Below, in pieces: positions 24,869 to 37,083 of a DNA stretch of 64,000 bases. How positions within the stretch are numbered: the stretch's first letter is position 1; each line of letters begins with the position of its first letter. The stretch is from Tillus elongatus (taxonomy: Eukaryota; Arthropoda; Insecta; Coleoptera; Cleridae), in assembly GCA_964006375.1 (NCBI GenBank), contig OZ023265.1, positions 13,627,993 to 13,691,992 on the forward strand, in the 5' to 3' direction. The position numbers and the translations under genes are program-made. The notes under the pieces are model-generated. The model searched no databases, was not told the DNA's origin, and saw nothing but the letters and a program-made list of their open reading frames with translations.

Positions 24869-25400
24869 GTGTGTGTGTCACACCAATAACTCAAAAAATA
24901 ATGGAGATTTTGATAAAATTTGATGAATATCTTCCTTTCGCATGTGGCTTGGATAAGTTTGTTGTTTGTTAGCCAGGAAAATCGGACTAGTTTTTCCCGG
25001 CATATTTTGCCTTTTCTTTCGGAAATGTTGTAAATCTCCGGAAATAACAAAGTTAGGGCAAGCATATTAGGTGCGAGGGTTTATATCATAAAAAGAAAAC
25101 GATGCACCAAAATTTGAACCTCTACGGTAAAACAAAAAAATATATAAGCTTTTCACTTTTTATTCTTAAAACATCAAAAAAGTCGCGATTCAAAACGTCA
25201 AAATTGACATGTTCTAAATAGGGAACCTACATGAACAGCTATGCTGCATAAATGTCGTAAGAAGTTAAAAAGCCTTAAGTTTCAGCTAAAATCTTCATTG
25301 TTCTTTATTTTATAAAATTATTTGCAGACAATTAATTTAAAATAGACCCTTTATGTAATGCTTTGGTAGCAGTTTCAGTTATTTATTTAATTTTAAAGAA
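24660..25400 (+). repeat. Complete forward copy of the L-(TA)n-R dispersed repeat
   Basis: L module 24660-24793 (hairpin AGTGAATTTTCTTT / AAAACTTCACT, GAGGAGATCCCGACTGTTGA, TTCTTCAAATGAGCGC). TA array 24794-24865 ending in (TG)n. R module from 24876 (GTCACACCAATAACTCAAAA, GGCTTGGATAAGTTTG, TCCGGAAATAACAAAGTTAG, AAAACGTCAAAATTGACATG). Confidence 0.85.
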
Positions 25401-25663
25401 TCAGATTACGCTTATTATTTATTCAATTGGGCAAAGTGGAAGTTGTTCATGGAGAAACTGTTTTGATAAGTAGTTTCTCCTTTCTATAGGCTTCTGTAAG
25501 GTGGGTTTTTACAGTTTGCATTTCTAGCTCTGTTGTAGCATGTTTACCTTGCACAGAACCTCAAATTTACTTTAGGTCTCTTAGCTGTATTGTGGAGTTG
25601 AGATCACAGCAATTGTCCGATGGTTAATGCTGTCCTCTAAGTATGTTTCTGATTTTTTTTTTT
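25401..25663. other. No recognisable feature
   Basis: Short AT-rich linker between two repeat copies. Confidence 0.4.
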
Positions 25664-26482
25664 CAAAAAACGAACAATACGCTAATCTGCTAATTTAACT
25701 ATAAATGTTATTAATATTAAAAAAAGTGGAAACAACGCTCGTGCCTCGAATAAAGTCTTCCTTGTCATTTTATTTTAAATGAAATTTCCTTCTCCCGTTT
25801 CGCACCCGTTGAACACATTGGGCATAGAAAATATACGAATTTACTTAAAATTGTCATTTATAATGGAAGGAAAACAAAACTTGTTCTAGGTATGTCACGA
25901 AAAATTCACACAAAATAGAATAATTTCTAGATTCTAAAACCTACTGTGACTCTATAATGAAACAACGTTAAATGAGACGAAAACCATTTCAGGTTAAGCG
26001 ATCGAAGAATGTTTAAACAGTAAAATAAGCTTTCGTACTTAAAAAAAAAAGATTATTATAAGGCGTAATACAATAGTTTATAATAGTCCACGGCAACAGT
26101 ACATGTCATATTCAACTGACAAATTAATTTGGTAAATGTCAGATCTACTTTCAAAGTGACATGTAAATAAGTATTTTGTTTTCTGACATTTGTAATACAA
26201 ATGTAGGCATGCTCTTCTTCTTACATTCATATTTATTTGTGACCATCACAATTTTACCCATAGAGTTGGATACAATTTTAGTGACTTTTGAATTTTGAAA
26301 AGATTTCTTCAAATGCGCGTGGACTAGGCACCATAGAACCCATATCCGGGTTAGTTTCAGTTTTTATCTGTTTTCACATATACAGGGCGACGCGTTTCTA
26401 GGGAAAAGCTCAATATATCCGTTATTATGCAAGATATGAGAAAAATTTTTATATGTTAATTATACGATGTCTGGCGCTGCAT

Positions 26483-26549
<67 letters not shown>
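25664..26549 (+). repeat. Dispersed repeat carrying the uninterrupted (empty) target site, then L module and (TA)n
   Basis: From about 25845 to 26071 it matches 42465-42679; from 26072 to about 26487 it matches 47484-47905. It therefore shows the sequence that existed before the 4800-bp element inserted, with a single AATA at 26072-26075. The right part contains an L-like stretch (TTTTAGTGACTTTTGAATTT, GAACCCATATCCGGGTTAGT) and CAGGGCGACGCGTTTCT. The TA array occupies 26488-26549. A poly-A run lies at 26041-26050. Confidence 0.88.
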
Positions 26550-26551
<2 letters not shown>

Positions 26552-28840
26552 TACTGATAACACAAAATATATAAAACCGATCTTGATCAAATTTGGTGAG
26601 TAGCAGTTGCAGCAAGCCACCTGATTCTCTGCAATGACACACTTCGAGAGGCAGAATTATCGATCTTTACAAGGTACTCTAAACACACGCATAAGAAATT
26701 GCCTCTCAACATCTACCTTAGTTTAGTTACTCTTTATACTCTAATTCCCATAGCGAGGCCATCAGACAATGACATCATTCTCTGGTAATTTACAACGATG
26801 CTGGTACATCTCTAAAAAATTATTTTTCACGAAATATTTATTACAGTAACAATATTCCCTTATGTTCAGATATTTTCCTCTATAAAATATCTAATGTCTG
26901 AGAGGAATATTCGAGAAAGGTCAGCAGTGTTTTACGATGGTGAGGATAAAAGCGAAATTCCATACAATCTTTTAACCCTTAGATCTTTGCTGTGCATTAT
27001 TAAAGCGATGCAAAAATTATTAAAGCTTCCCTTGATGTTCTGTTTCGTCAGTAAGAATAGTACCGTAGCAAAAAATTTGACCGTAACAAAATCTATATAT
27101 CGTTATAAAATTGATCAAAAATGTTTTGATGAATAGGGTAGGTCCGGTTCTATGTACTCCACTGTCCGAACTGTTATCTTAATTACCAGCGTGTCCTTCG
27201 TAGATGTAATATTTGATAACGACGCACAGTATAACAAAGGCAGGTATGCAGTTTTAATTACTGCGAGTTCAGATTCAACAGTGGGGGTCTGTCGGTATAC
27301 CTTCCTAGAGACGCTGTTCGCAGCTGCTTGGCATTTAACATAAAAATAGTAGTTCTCGTTTTTATTGACTTGGTTTATTCATCCTTCTGATGACGCTAAC
27401 TTTGCTGACGAAACGATGGCGAGGTCTAAAAGCTATATTATGATGAACTGGGCTCTCCAAATTGTATAAATACAATTTACAATCTTTACAGTTAAGACTG
27501 TAAAGAACAGAAAAGGGCTCGTACGTTAAAACGTTCTAAGTAAATATAACATCAAAGATGTCAATCTTTACAATAACGAAGTTAGTTGGTAGATGGCAGC
27601 ACTAGGTTTTCCCAATCCCGAAATATACAAGGCAACCCTCATAACTTAAACCTGAAAATATCAAAAGTATTTCGGATTACTTCTTTGCATACTCTAGACG
27701 TAATAAATATCTTCTCGCGTGGTTGTTAATCAATATTTTGAGACATAATTAATGTTTCTGCAAGTGTGGAGTTTGCTACGACTTTTTGTTCGGTTTTTGT
27801 AACAAGCAAAATAAATTCTCATTATGTTATCGCAAACCGTAACGGCGGGAGGACGCGATTCAAGAATTCATGGGTAAACCAATAAATCAATGAAAATTAG
27901 GACAATACGTCTCATGGTCTAGTTGAAACTGAAAGTGGGTTATAATTATCACGTTGCAAACATGCAATTTGAGCAATTCCACGTGTTCAGTTTGGATCCT
28001 CGTAAGAAAATGGTTACATAAATAAATGTCAATAATGTAAGGCATTTCTAAGTCTTTATGTAACCCTAACCCTTGATTACAATTAAGATGGAGCATAATC
28101 ACTGAAACGGGATTATTTATCTGTTAATCTCATTAAAGTCTCATTTAGTATAAATTAAGTTCTTCAACTAATTATCCTGTCAACAAAATAATCATCTGGT
28201 CCAAAACTCTTTCGCGATATGCTATTGTTAAAACATACCCATTAGTATTAATTTTTGCTTTGTATTTAAACTAGCTGGTTATTCAGCGTTGCCCAAGCCT
28301 AATAGTTCGGGATGTATTACTGTCGCAATATTTTTGGACCCCGGAAACTATGGAGTCGATAGTAATAACGGTATTTCAAGATGCCATCTCTTCCGCGCTG
28401 CCCCTAGAGGTGCTATGGGTTTGTAACGGTTTACACGTTTTTATTTTCATTTCTATTATTATATTTGAAACATAGACCTATTTGTCGCCTATGACGTCAT
28501 TACCTACGTCCATCGAGAAACTGCCTACTCTCTGGGTCGATACAGCAAACTATGACACCTGAAAGTCAACGTGAAATATGTAAATAAAAAATGTCACTCG
28601 TCTCCGACGACTATAGAGGCGAAGGAAATCTGGCTAAACATTCCTCTGTCTTTAATTTTTATATTAACCACTTAAAAGTGCACAGCCAAGAAATGGTGAC
28701 GTAGAAAATAAGAATATTAGTTCCATTCCGGTATGATGTGCCTACTTTAATTTCACAATATGTAAAATCTGCCTATCATGAAAATATTTTGCCCTTTTTT
28801 CAGCATTAGAGATGTTCCTAATTAATTAATTTTATAAAGT
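26550..28840. other. 2.3 kb without a recognisable gene
   Basis: The first 60 bases are an R-module start (ACTGATAACACAAAATATAT, GATCTTGATCAAATTTGGTG). The rest holds only short open stretches with no similarity I recognise and no clear repeat boundaries. If a host gene fragment or an unknown repeat is hidden here I cannot see it. Confidence 0.45.
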
Positions 28841-29028
28841 CTGGACGCATTATGGTAATAAATTTTCATAAAAATATTTTTAATAGCAAATCTGTCTTTT
28901 AGTGAATTTTCTTAAAAAAATTCACTAATGAGGAGATCTCGACTTTTGAATTTTGAAAAAATTTCTTCAAATGAGCGCTATTTAGGACCCCTGGAACCCA
29001 AATCCGAGGTCGGTTTCAGACTTTATAT

Positions 29029-29151
<123 letters not shown>

Positions 29152-29978
29152 TATATATTTATGTGTCACACCTATAACAAAAAAAATAATGGACCGATTT
29201 TGATAAAATTTGGTGAGTACCTTCCTTTCGCGAGTGGCTTGGATAAGTTCGTTATCCAGGAAAATCCGCCGAGGTTTTCCCGGAAAATTTTGTGTTTTTT
29301 TTCGAAAAAAATCGACAAAAATTTATATCTCCGGAATTAACAAAGTAAGGGCAACGAAATTTGGTACACGCGTTATATGTAAGCTACCTACCAAAATTTA
29401 GCGCTGTCGGTTAAAGGACAAAAAAGTTACAGGCATTTAAAGAAAAATAAATTTGGGTTTTCCTCAAAACGTCAAAGTCGCGATTTTAAACGTCAAAATT
29501 GTTAATATTTAGGCAATGAACCTGAAATTAATATGATCTATGGAAGGAAAATGTCTCAAGAATAATGTTTTACAAAGCCTGAGCTCTTAGTTTCAATCGT
29601 CATTGTCCTTCATTTTACTAAAATATTCCCAGAAAATTCATTTCAAATAGACCCTTTCTCTGATACTTTAGCAGTAGTGTTTGCTATAGAGTTTATCGTT
29701 TAATGGTATATCATTTTTGTCGAATTATCTTAAAAAATCATTAAAGCGCAATATTTCCGTTATTATTCAAGTTATGAAAAAAAAGTTGTATACATTAATT
29801 ATAGGGTGTCTTAAGCTACATCTTAAAAATATTTCCACAATTACAGGGTGGCCCATAAGTCGTTGGTGATTCAAATTTTCTTTTTTTTTAGTGAATTTTT
29901 TTAATCGAACACGCCCTATGTTATTGCATTTTTGTATTTTCCATCGAAATATAATACATCTTTGTAAGAAAAGAAATT

Positions 29979-30283
29979 CGGGACGCAGCAAGTGCGTTAT
30001 GGTAGCGAATTTTCATTAAATGCTTCAAATTGTGAATCAATTTGCTATTAACCTATAAGGTTGACCAGAAAACCAGTTTTTTCGGGAAAAATTTAAGTTT
30101 ACTTTCGGAAATTTTTGTACATTTTCAAACAATAAAGTTATTTTGATGAAATATGGTACATTGTTTCTAATATATAAATTATACTGGTAACCAAATTTGG
30201 TGCCTGCTTTCTTAAAAAAACATATTTGCTATTAGAAACATTTTTATGAAAATTCACTACCATAACGCACTTGCTGCGTCCAG
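29979..30283 (+). mobile_element. MITE, about 305 bp, termini GGGACGCAG / CTGCGTCCAG
   Basis: Left end GGGACGCAGCAAGTGCGTTA (family CTGGACGCAG), right end CATAACGCACTTGCTGCGTC. Interior collinear with 16274-16586. The bases just left of all three full copies (AAGAAAAGAAATTC or similar) are the same, so these copies moved or were duplicated together with the R module. Confidence 0.8.
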
Positions 30284-30299
30284 AGTTTTTTAATAAAAG

Positions 30300-30486
30300 C
30301 AGGCATCGAGTTTGTTACCAATATGACTTACATAGTGGAAAAAATGTACCATATTTTCTCGAAATAAAGTTATTATTTGAAAATGTACAAAAAGTTTCCA
30401 AAAGTAAACTTAAAATGTTCCCGAAAAAACTGGTCTGATTTTCCTGGCCAACTAACTTCTTCAAGCTATTCACCCACCGCCAATAT
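30300..30486 (-). repeat. Inverted fragment of the MITE interior
   Basis: On the minus strand GGTGAATAGCTTGAAGAAGT, GGCCAGGAAAATCAGACCAG, GGGAACATTTTAAGTTTAC and CAAATAATAACTTTATTTCG follow the same order as 12220-12340. It ends at the TA target site of mariner copy 2. Confidence 0.75.
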
Positions 30487-30929
30487 ATAGGGTGGCGCAT
30501 TGAAAACGAAACAGGCCGATTTGCGTCCAGAGAATTTTTTTTAAGAAACGCTGAAACAACTCAATTTTAATATTGAGAGGGACATGTTTTGACATAAATC
30601 TCAACTTTGTCACATCAACTCCTTTAGGGTGGTAAAAACAACCCTTATATTTTAAATAGGGAACATCGGTCGAGTGTTACATCATTCCAAAGCTCTTTCT
30701 TTTCTGAATTCAGCACACTTTTTTTGTGGAAGTTTTATTAACTCGTTTAAAAATTATTCACAGTTGAAGATGCAAAAACGCATTTCACTCATTCTAATAA
30801 GAAATGTGCTGATAGTCAATGTTTTGTTGGTTTGTAAAAAAAAATTGATTATCAGAGAAATGCGGTTTATTATTTCAGTTTATCGGTCGGTTTAATACTT
30901 GATAGTACTACCAAAAATTAATTTCACAA

Positions 30930-31880
30930 TGGTGTATTCTGTAGAAGAAAGAGTTGAAATAATTACTATTTTTCTCAAAAACGATAACTGTGACAACCGT
31001 AATTAGTTGCAAAATTTCGGCAGAGTGGTTCAGTAGCAAACAAAAAACGGGATCCTGAACGTGAATATCCGGTTAGAAATGGGACTACTGATATTGAAGT
31101 TTTAGGACAAATTTAGGCAGAGTGGTTCAGTAGCAAACAAAAAACGGGATCCTGAACGTGAATATCCGGTTAGAAATGGGACTACTGATATTGAAGTTTT
31201 AGGACAAATTGCCGCAGGCCCAACAACAGCTGAATTAAGATGATTTGGATCGGCGGCTGGAGTTTTGTAAAGTTATGACTGCACGAATAGCTGATAACGG
31301 GAACTTTCTGTTCAATATCTGTTTTTCAGACGAGTGTACGTTTTTATTAAACTCTACAGTCAATGGTCATAATTGTCGTTATTGGGCAGATAATAATCCA
31401 TAAATTTTCACGAAGTCCACACTCAAACTCCACAGAAATTGAATGTCTGGACTGGTATTTTTGGAGACCGTTTAATCAGACCAATTTTTTTATGGCAATT
31501 TGAGTGGCGAAACGAATTTGGAATTACTAGAAGATATCGTTTACCCTCTACTAATTGGCATTGTTGGAAATGATGATCGCTATCAAGAAAATCAATTAGT
31601 GTTTCAACAAGATGGAGGTTCTCCGCATTTTTTACAACGGGAGTTTTTGAACAGAGAGTTTCCAGAGTAATGGATTGGGCGTGGATGTGCTATTGAGTGG
31701 CGCCCTAGATCACCGGATTTAACTCCTTTAGATTTCTTTCTATGAGGCCATTTAAAGAGTAGAATTTACGCAACAGAACCGGAGTCTCTGGAAGAATTAC
31801 GACGACGCATTGTTGAAGAATGCCGTATAATAACTCCACAAATGCTCCAGAATGTCAGAAGCTGGTGGTCAACAATTTGA
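30930..31880 (+). pseudogene. Tc1/mariner-type transposase, second family, copy 2
   Basis: Pieces in order: MVYSVEERVEIITIFLKND, then a deletion replacing the HPNRHVNRKY region, RQSGSVANKK-like text twice because of the duplication, EDDLDRRLEFCKVMTARIAD, first catalytic [33 protein letters not shown], second catalytic LVFQQDGGSPHF and third motif RSPDLTPLDFFL with the Asp intact. Several stops and frame breaks. The C-terminus ends near RSWWSTI at about 31880. Confidence 0.8.
31021..31214 (+). repeat. 97-bp near-perfect tandem duplication inside mariner copy 2
   Basis: Units at about 31021-31117 and 31118-31214 both begin CAGAGTGGTTCAGTAGCAAA and pass through GGGATCCTGAACGTGAATAT and TATTGAAGTTTTAGGACAAA. 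They differ hardly at all, so the duplication is younger than the other damage in this copy. Confidence 0.9.
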
Positions 31881-32279
31881 ACACTTACTTAACTTATTAA
31901 ACATTTTTGAACGTTTGGTTTTGTTTTTTAGTTTTTTTAACGAAAAATTGATTAATTAGTGTATTTATTATCACAGTGAATGAAATACGTTCTTGCAAAT
32001 CCAATGTTGAATAATTTTTAAACGAGTTGATAAAACTCCCAAAAAAATTAGTTTGCTGATTTCAGAAAAGAAAGAGCTTTCAAATTATGTAACACTCGAC
32101 CCATGTTCCCTATTTAAAATATAAGGGTTGTTATCACCACCCTTAAGGGGTTGATGTGACAAAGTTGAGTTTTATGTCAAAACATGTCGCCCTCAATATT
32201 AAAATTGACGTGTTTCAGCGTTTCTTAAAACAAATTCTCTGGGTGCAAATTGGTGTTTTGTTTTCAATGCGCCACCCTG

Positions 32280-32630
32280 TATAATTATTCGCAAAAGGCT
32301 TTTAGACAAAGCTAACAAAAAAATATTTTCGTGAAAATTTGCAAACAATTTTTTCACGAGAATCCGAAAACATTTTTCTTTAATAACTTATTAAACATTT
32401 GTTATTGATTATCAAAATTTCACAAAAATTACAAACTATTTCTACGGAAACACAAAAAAAATAATATTTGTGTGTCCCATATATCAATTTTTTCACCAAT
32501 AATATAAACAAAAACCTCTCTGAATGCGTCATTTTCCGGGGACTCTGCTCTATATTGGTAAAAACGCCCTATCATAATTTTTGATATGTGCGAAAAATGT
32601 GTGTGTGTGTGTGTTTTGTTTCTTTAACGT
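32280..32630. other. No recognisable gene
   Basis: AT-rich, with a short (TG)n run at about 32597-32613. Nothing coding. Confidence 0.4.
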
Positions 32631-32985
32631 CGGCCTATTTCCGCTACTATGGCCAATCACCGACGCCAGGAAGCAGTTTCACCTCACTATCCTGGAAATT
32701 TTTCCGAACCCCTGTCTTTCTGTAAGGAGGATAGAAATCTTTAACGTGCCCAACATCGCATGGACACGGGACCGACGGCTTTACGCCCCCTCCGAAGGGC
32801 GGAACGTGCAGACATTCAACTTGCTCAAATACAATGCCAGAACCTCGGTTGATGTTAATTGTACAGTCTGTACTGAAAAAGTGAACGGAGTACGCCGGGA
32901 TCGAACCCAGTACCCTTCGGTTCAAAGGCACACGTTCTTACCTCTGAACCGCCGAGATCCTTGTGCCAAAAATGTGAAACAATTG
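32631..32985 (-). repeat. tRNA-derived SINE (family 2), about 350 bp
   Basis: On the minus strand the head reads GGATCTCGGCGGTTCAGAGG (A-box region), then GGGTTCGATCCCGGCG (B box GTTCGATCC), about 60 bp apart. The body includes TTCGGAGGGGGCGTAAAGCC, GTCGGTCCCGTG and GGGCACGTTAAAGATTTC, text common in arthropod SINE bodies. The long open frame on the plus strand over this region is an accident of the GC-rich SINE. Confidence 0.75.
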
Positions 32986-33094
32986 AAATAAATCGAAAAC
33001 GATGAACGCTATCATTTTTTTTACAAACATGCATTATATTGCGATAGAAAGTGCAAAAATGCAATAATATAAGGATGTTCGATTTAAAAAAAGT

Positions 33095-33345
33095 CTGGAC
33101 GCAGCAAATGTGTTATGGTAGCGAATTTTCAAAAATATGTTTTTAATTGCAAATAAGTGTTGTTTTTAAAAGAAAGACATTGGTTGGCAGTATAAGCTAT
33201 ATATTAGTAACAATGTACTATATTTCATTAAAATAGCTTTGTTGTTTCAAAAAGACAAACATTTTCCGAAAATGAACTTAAAAAGTTCCAGAAAAAACTG
33301 GTCCGATTTTCCTGGCCAACGAACCTCTCCAAGTTATTTAGGTAA
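33095..33345 (+). repeat. Half MITE: left terminus joined to inverted interior
   Basis: Begins CTGGACGCAGCAAATGTGTT, then ATGGTAGCGAATTTTC, GGCAGTATAAGCTATATATT, TCATTAAAATAGCTTTGTTG and CCAGAAAAAACTGGTCCGAT. This is the 30300-30486 text in the same orientation. The opposite terminus is missing. Confidence 0.75.
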
Positions 33346-33379
33346 GATGCTTACTGGCAATTAGACCATTGCTGACCGT

Positions 33380-33545
33380 TTTTGCTCATCTAAACTAACC
33401 TACCCTCCACCTTGAGTTCGATCTCAACGACGACAGTGATTTTGAAAAATCATCCGGCGCCGGTGAGTCTCGAACCGTCGTCCCCCGAGTCCGTATTGGA
33501 AAGTCTGAATTGACTTTCCCGCACGGCCACGGAGGCGCTTCTCCC
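33380..33545 (-). repeat. tRNA-derived SINE head (family 3)
   Basis: On the minus strand GCGCCTCCGTGGCCGTGCGG (A-box region TGGCCGTGCGGG) is followed by GACGACGGTTCGAGACTCAC (B box GGTTCGAGACTC). The body continues CGGCGCCGGATGATTTTTC. The A and B boxes are spaced as in a class II tRNA, but acceptor pairing is not preserved, so a SINE rather than a tRNA gene. Confidence 0.65.
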
Positions 33546-34089
33546 TGCTATTTACACACCTCCCAAGATATAATTATTCACAAACAGCTTTGGGATCAAA
33601 ATTGAAAAAAAATCACCATTTTTTTTACAGGAATAGCTTTCAGTAATGTTACACTAAATTGTCTTTTTCACAAAAATTCGACAACTTTTTTTTACAATAA
33701 CTTACTAAACATTTATTATTAATTACCAACATATCACAAAAATCTTCCAAAGAATAATTCCTATGGAAACACTAAAAACATTTCATCGAAAACTTTTCAA
33801 ATTCAGACACTATTCGAGAGTACCTGTATACGGCAGGTTTTTTCGACCAGTAATCCAAACAAAAAGCTCTCTGAATGCGTCAATTCCATGAGACAGTTTC
33901 AATAGTTCTTTTAGTTTGCACAACATAAATAAGTACACAATCCTTACAACCTATTTCATAGATTTGCGACACGTCTGTGGTTTTATCTTTTTGTTTTGGG
34001 TAACTGGCACATTTTTAATGTGTGGCATCCAATTTTTTAATGCCTATAACTTTTTTCTTTTAACCCAGAGGTCTAAGTTTTGGTACGTG
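33546..34089. other. No recognisable gene
   Basis: AT-rich. The part after 33960 contains R-module-like text (TTTTAACCCAGAGGTCTAAG). Confidence 0.4.
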
Positions 34090-34395
34090 GTATATTCTTT
34101 ATGATGTAACCCAGCGTATCAAATTCCCTGTTATTTCCGGAGCTATAAAAATTGTTCAAAAGGAGAAAAACTGGGTGGATTTTTGGGGCTAATAAACTTA
34201 TCCAATCCTATTTGAAAAAGCAAGGTGCTCACCAAATTCTATCAAAATTGGCCTACGTATTAATATAAAACATATAAAAATTCAAATTGACCTCCGATAT
34301 GAGTTCTAATGGTACTAGTTTGCGCTCATTTAAAGAAATTTTTCTAAAGGCGAGATCTCCTCAATAGTGAATTTTTTTAAAGAAAATTCACTAAA
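34090..34395 (-). repeat. Inverted L-R dispersed repeat with its TA array collapsed
   Basis: The R module (TCCGGAAATAACAGGGAATT, GGATAAGTTTATTAGCC, CCAATTTTGATAGAATTTGG on the minus strand) joins the L module (CATATCGGAGGTCAATTTGA, TTTAAATGAGCGCAAACTAG, hairpin arms at 34369-34393) through only TATTAATATAAAACATATA. Other copies have 60-170 bp of TA here. Confidence 0.8.
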
Positions 34396-34519
34396 ACTAC
34401 CAAATTGGATCGGCATAAAAACTAGTTTTCAAAAGTCGCGATCTCATAGTGAATTTTTTAAAAGAAAATTTACTAAAACTACTAAATAGGATCGGTATAA
34501 AAACTAGTTTTTTTTCTTT
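34396..34519 (+). repeat. Second partial hairpin and duplicated ACTAGTTTT segment
   Basis: ATCGGCATAAAAACTAGTTT and ATCGGTATAAAAACTAGTTT recur 85 bp apart, with a second AGTGAATTTTTTA / AAGAAAATTTACT hairpin between them: a local duplication of the L-module end. Confidence 0.6.
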
Positions 34520-34640
34520 TTTAGAGTTTTGACTTTGAGAGCTGGCTCATTCAGTCACTGTCAATCTTTAAAATGAACTACGATGCATTTAACCTTGCTT
34601 TTCACAATGGCAAAACCTGTCTTAATAATGCTAATCTAAC
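34520..34640 (+). repeat. Copy of the 115-bp segment at 7690-7806
   Basis: AGAGTTTTGACTTTGAGAGC through CACAATGGCAAAACCTGTCT. Open in the same frame as the first copy (FDFESWLIQSLSIFKM). No RT sequence follows. Confidence 0.7.
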
Positions 34641-35270
34641 GATCTCTTTTAACTTTCTTTTTTTATCACCCTATACACTTGCTGTTTACTAAAAATAGAT
34701 ATTAAAATTAAAGCTTACATACATATCCACTCACACACATACGCGAGCGCTTATACACTCATGTATATGCACTCACGTCAACATGATTTATACGTCCAGT
34801 AGCTAACACTAGATGCAGGACAGAAATTGCACATTACATCTTCATGTGCACATATACACACATTCATATAAATGCACACATCTAGGCTATAAGTTGCTGT
34901 AGGAGAAACACAGGGACACTTTTCACACCATTGGAGCCTGTCATGGTGACTGTTTAACATACTGGAGATGCTGCGGTCAAAATAGGTTAACACAAGGAAA
35001 GACACAAAGGAACTTACTTTACTTACTACTGATCTCTCTGATTATACCCTAACCTGCTAAATTTATTTATTATCGCTTGAGACTATATAGTATATTGCCA
35101 CTAGTACAATATCTATAGGAACAGTCCAGTTTTCAAAATATCATCTTTTACTAAGTGCTATATAAACCTGGATAACTTAGAGTCTTCAACAAAACACATG
35201 AAGGCTACCATGTCACTTTTATTATATACAGCTTCATACATAAGTGATGTCACATCAAGTGGAAAAGAAA
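34641..35270. other. No recognisable gene
   Basis: Contains a degenerate CA/TA-rich stretch with TACACACA-type repeats (34715-34880) but no coding sequence. Confidence 0.4.
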
Positions 35271-37069
35271 CATTTCATTCTATCAAATTACAAAATAATA
35301 TTTTTCTTTGTTCATGATGCATGATACAGAAAAAAATCAAATGATTTAAATCCGCTGGACTGGGATTGTTACATGACGAAAATGGATTGTCTTCAACTTT
35401 TATTTTATACAAATGAGACTTAAAAGCCCCATGACCTATGATAATTCTGTTAAGTGTCGTAGAAAAGTATCTAGGAAGCAACAGTTCTTTGTAAATTGTC
35501 TATTTTCTTAGATTAGGGATGATACTACTGAAGTGCTTGTTACAACAACTTGTCACATTATTCCAATGATCCTTCCATCTTATATTACATACATGTTTTA
35601 CTTGCGGAAGTAGATCTCTGTTACTGTAAAAGTCATGTTTACAACCTGTTATCGTTGCTTTATTTAGCAAAATGTCCACCTTTTCATTACCCTCAAGCTT
35701 TGAGTACCCTTTTACACATATGAAAGTAACTCTTTTGTGCTATTGTTCCAAGGCCTCTAATTTATATGCAATATCACATATTACCCTGGACCGATATATA
35801 GCATTTTGAAGATTCGATAGATTTCTTAACAGTGGTAGGGTACCGGTCAAAACTACAAAGCTACTCATATTTTGGTTACAGGCTAGTACTAACGCTTCTT
35901 GTATGGCAACAGCTTCAGTAGTATAAATTGAAGTGAACTTTAGCAGACTAAATAGCTTAACATAATCTGATTGTTTAATGTACACTGCGCATCCCACTGA
36001 ATCTTGAATTTTTGACCCATCAGTAGAAATTTTGACCTCTTCTTTATATGGTTTTAACGCTTGTTTCAATATGCAAGTATTTATATCTGGTATGTTAGTA
36101 AATATGCGTATAATAATGTGATGTTTTATCAGTTGTATGTTATAAGAAAAATGAAATATAAAATTAAGGATTTCTTTCGCATGCCATTGAGATTTTTCAA
36201 TGTCCAAAGGAGCGCCAAATAATGGTGGTGAAGTTTTGTTTTTCCAATATTTGGCGTAAGATGGATCACAGCTAGCTGTTGAATTTTCATGAACGTGTCC
36301 TTGGAGTCTGACATAAGTTTTTTACAAGACATTTACAGGATAATAACAATCTTCTAACAAAAAGTGGTTGTTCGTTTGTTAAAACTAAAAGAGATTGTAC
36401 AGGAGAAGTTTTGATTGCTCCTGTTATGATTCTAAGAGCTTTATATTTTATTCTCTCAATTTTTGTTAATAACGTGTTAGAAGCTGATCCATAAAATATA
36501 GGGCTATAGCCTAAGATAGACCTAGTGTATGCTCGATAAAATGTCATTGCAGTTGACATGTCTACACCATGATTTCTGCGTGTAATGTACTTTAAAATAT
36601 TTAAGCTTGTCTCTGCTCTATCTTTTAGTGAATCTGTATGATTTTTCTATCCCGGTTTCTGGTCAAGAGTAATTTCTAAGTACTTGACAAAGGATCGCAA
36701 TGGAAAATTAGTCCCAACACGAGACCTGGATGTAATTGGCACATTATGCTCTTTGGTTCTATGTCTTGTGAAGAAAGTTAGCACTGTTTTATCTACAGAT
36801 AGAGTAAAACCGTTAGTGAAATTAAAAAGAATTATGCTTGACATAGCTATAGAGAGCTCAGTTAGGCATTGATTATAATTGCTTTGAGTACTGTTCACGT
36901 AGAAATCATCAGCATACTGTAAACATTGTATTTCTTTAGGCAGTATTTTGTGAAGATCGTGAGTATAAATTTTGAAGAGAACAGGGCACAAAACTGAACC
37001 CTGTAGAATGCCAACATTAACTAGCCTAGATCCAATAATACCATTTCTTGTTCAAACATACTCCCTTCT

Positions 37070-37083
37070 ATTTCCAAATATTT
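37070..37083. repeat. Target-site duplication, left copy (14 bp)
   Basis: ATTTCCAAATATTT, identical to 39816-39829. The two copies bound the inserted LINE. Confidence 0.9.

Larger units (their letters stand above)
30488..32279 (+). mobile_element. Tc1/mariner-type element, second family, copy 2 (both ends present)
   Basis: 1792 bp between TA at 30486-30487 and 32280-32281. Ends TAGGGTGGCGCATTGAAAAC and, inverted, CAGGGTGGCGCATTGAAAAC. Inverted repeats of roughly 350 bp. The interior is a decayed transposase on the plus strand with deletions and a 97-bp tandem duplication. Nearby TA-rich flank is short, unlike copy 1. Confidence 0.9.

Noticed and set aside
26894..27343. Open frames of 80 and 63 codons in the 2.3-kb unassigned region
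   Set aside because: No recognisable motif, no splice or promoter context, and lengths expected by chance.
32581..32991. 136-aa open frame
   Set aside because: Runs antisense through a GC-rich tRNA-derived SINE; no protein similarity.
33380..33545. Possible tRNA-Ser-like gene on the minus strand
   Set aside because: Good A and B boxes but no convincing acceptor and anticodon stems; treated as a SINE head.
34690..34900. CA/TA-rich degenerate stretch as a minisatellite
   Set aside because: No fixed unit length or period could be seen.
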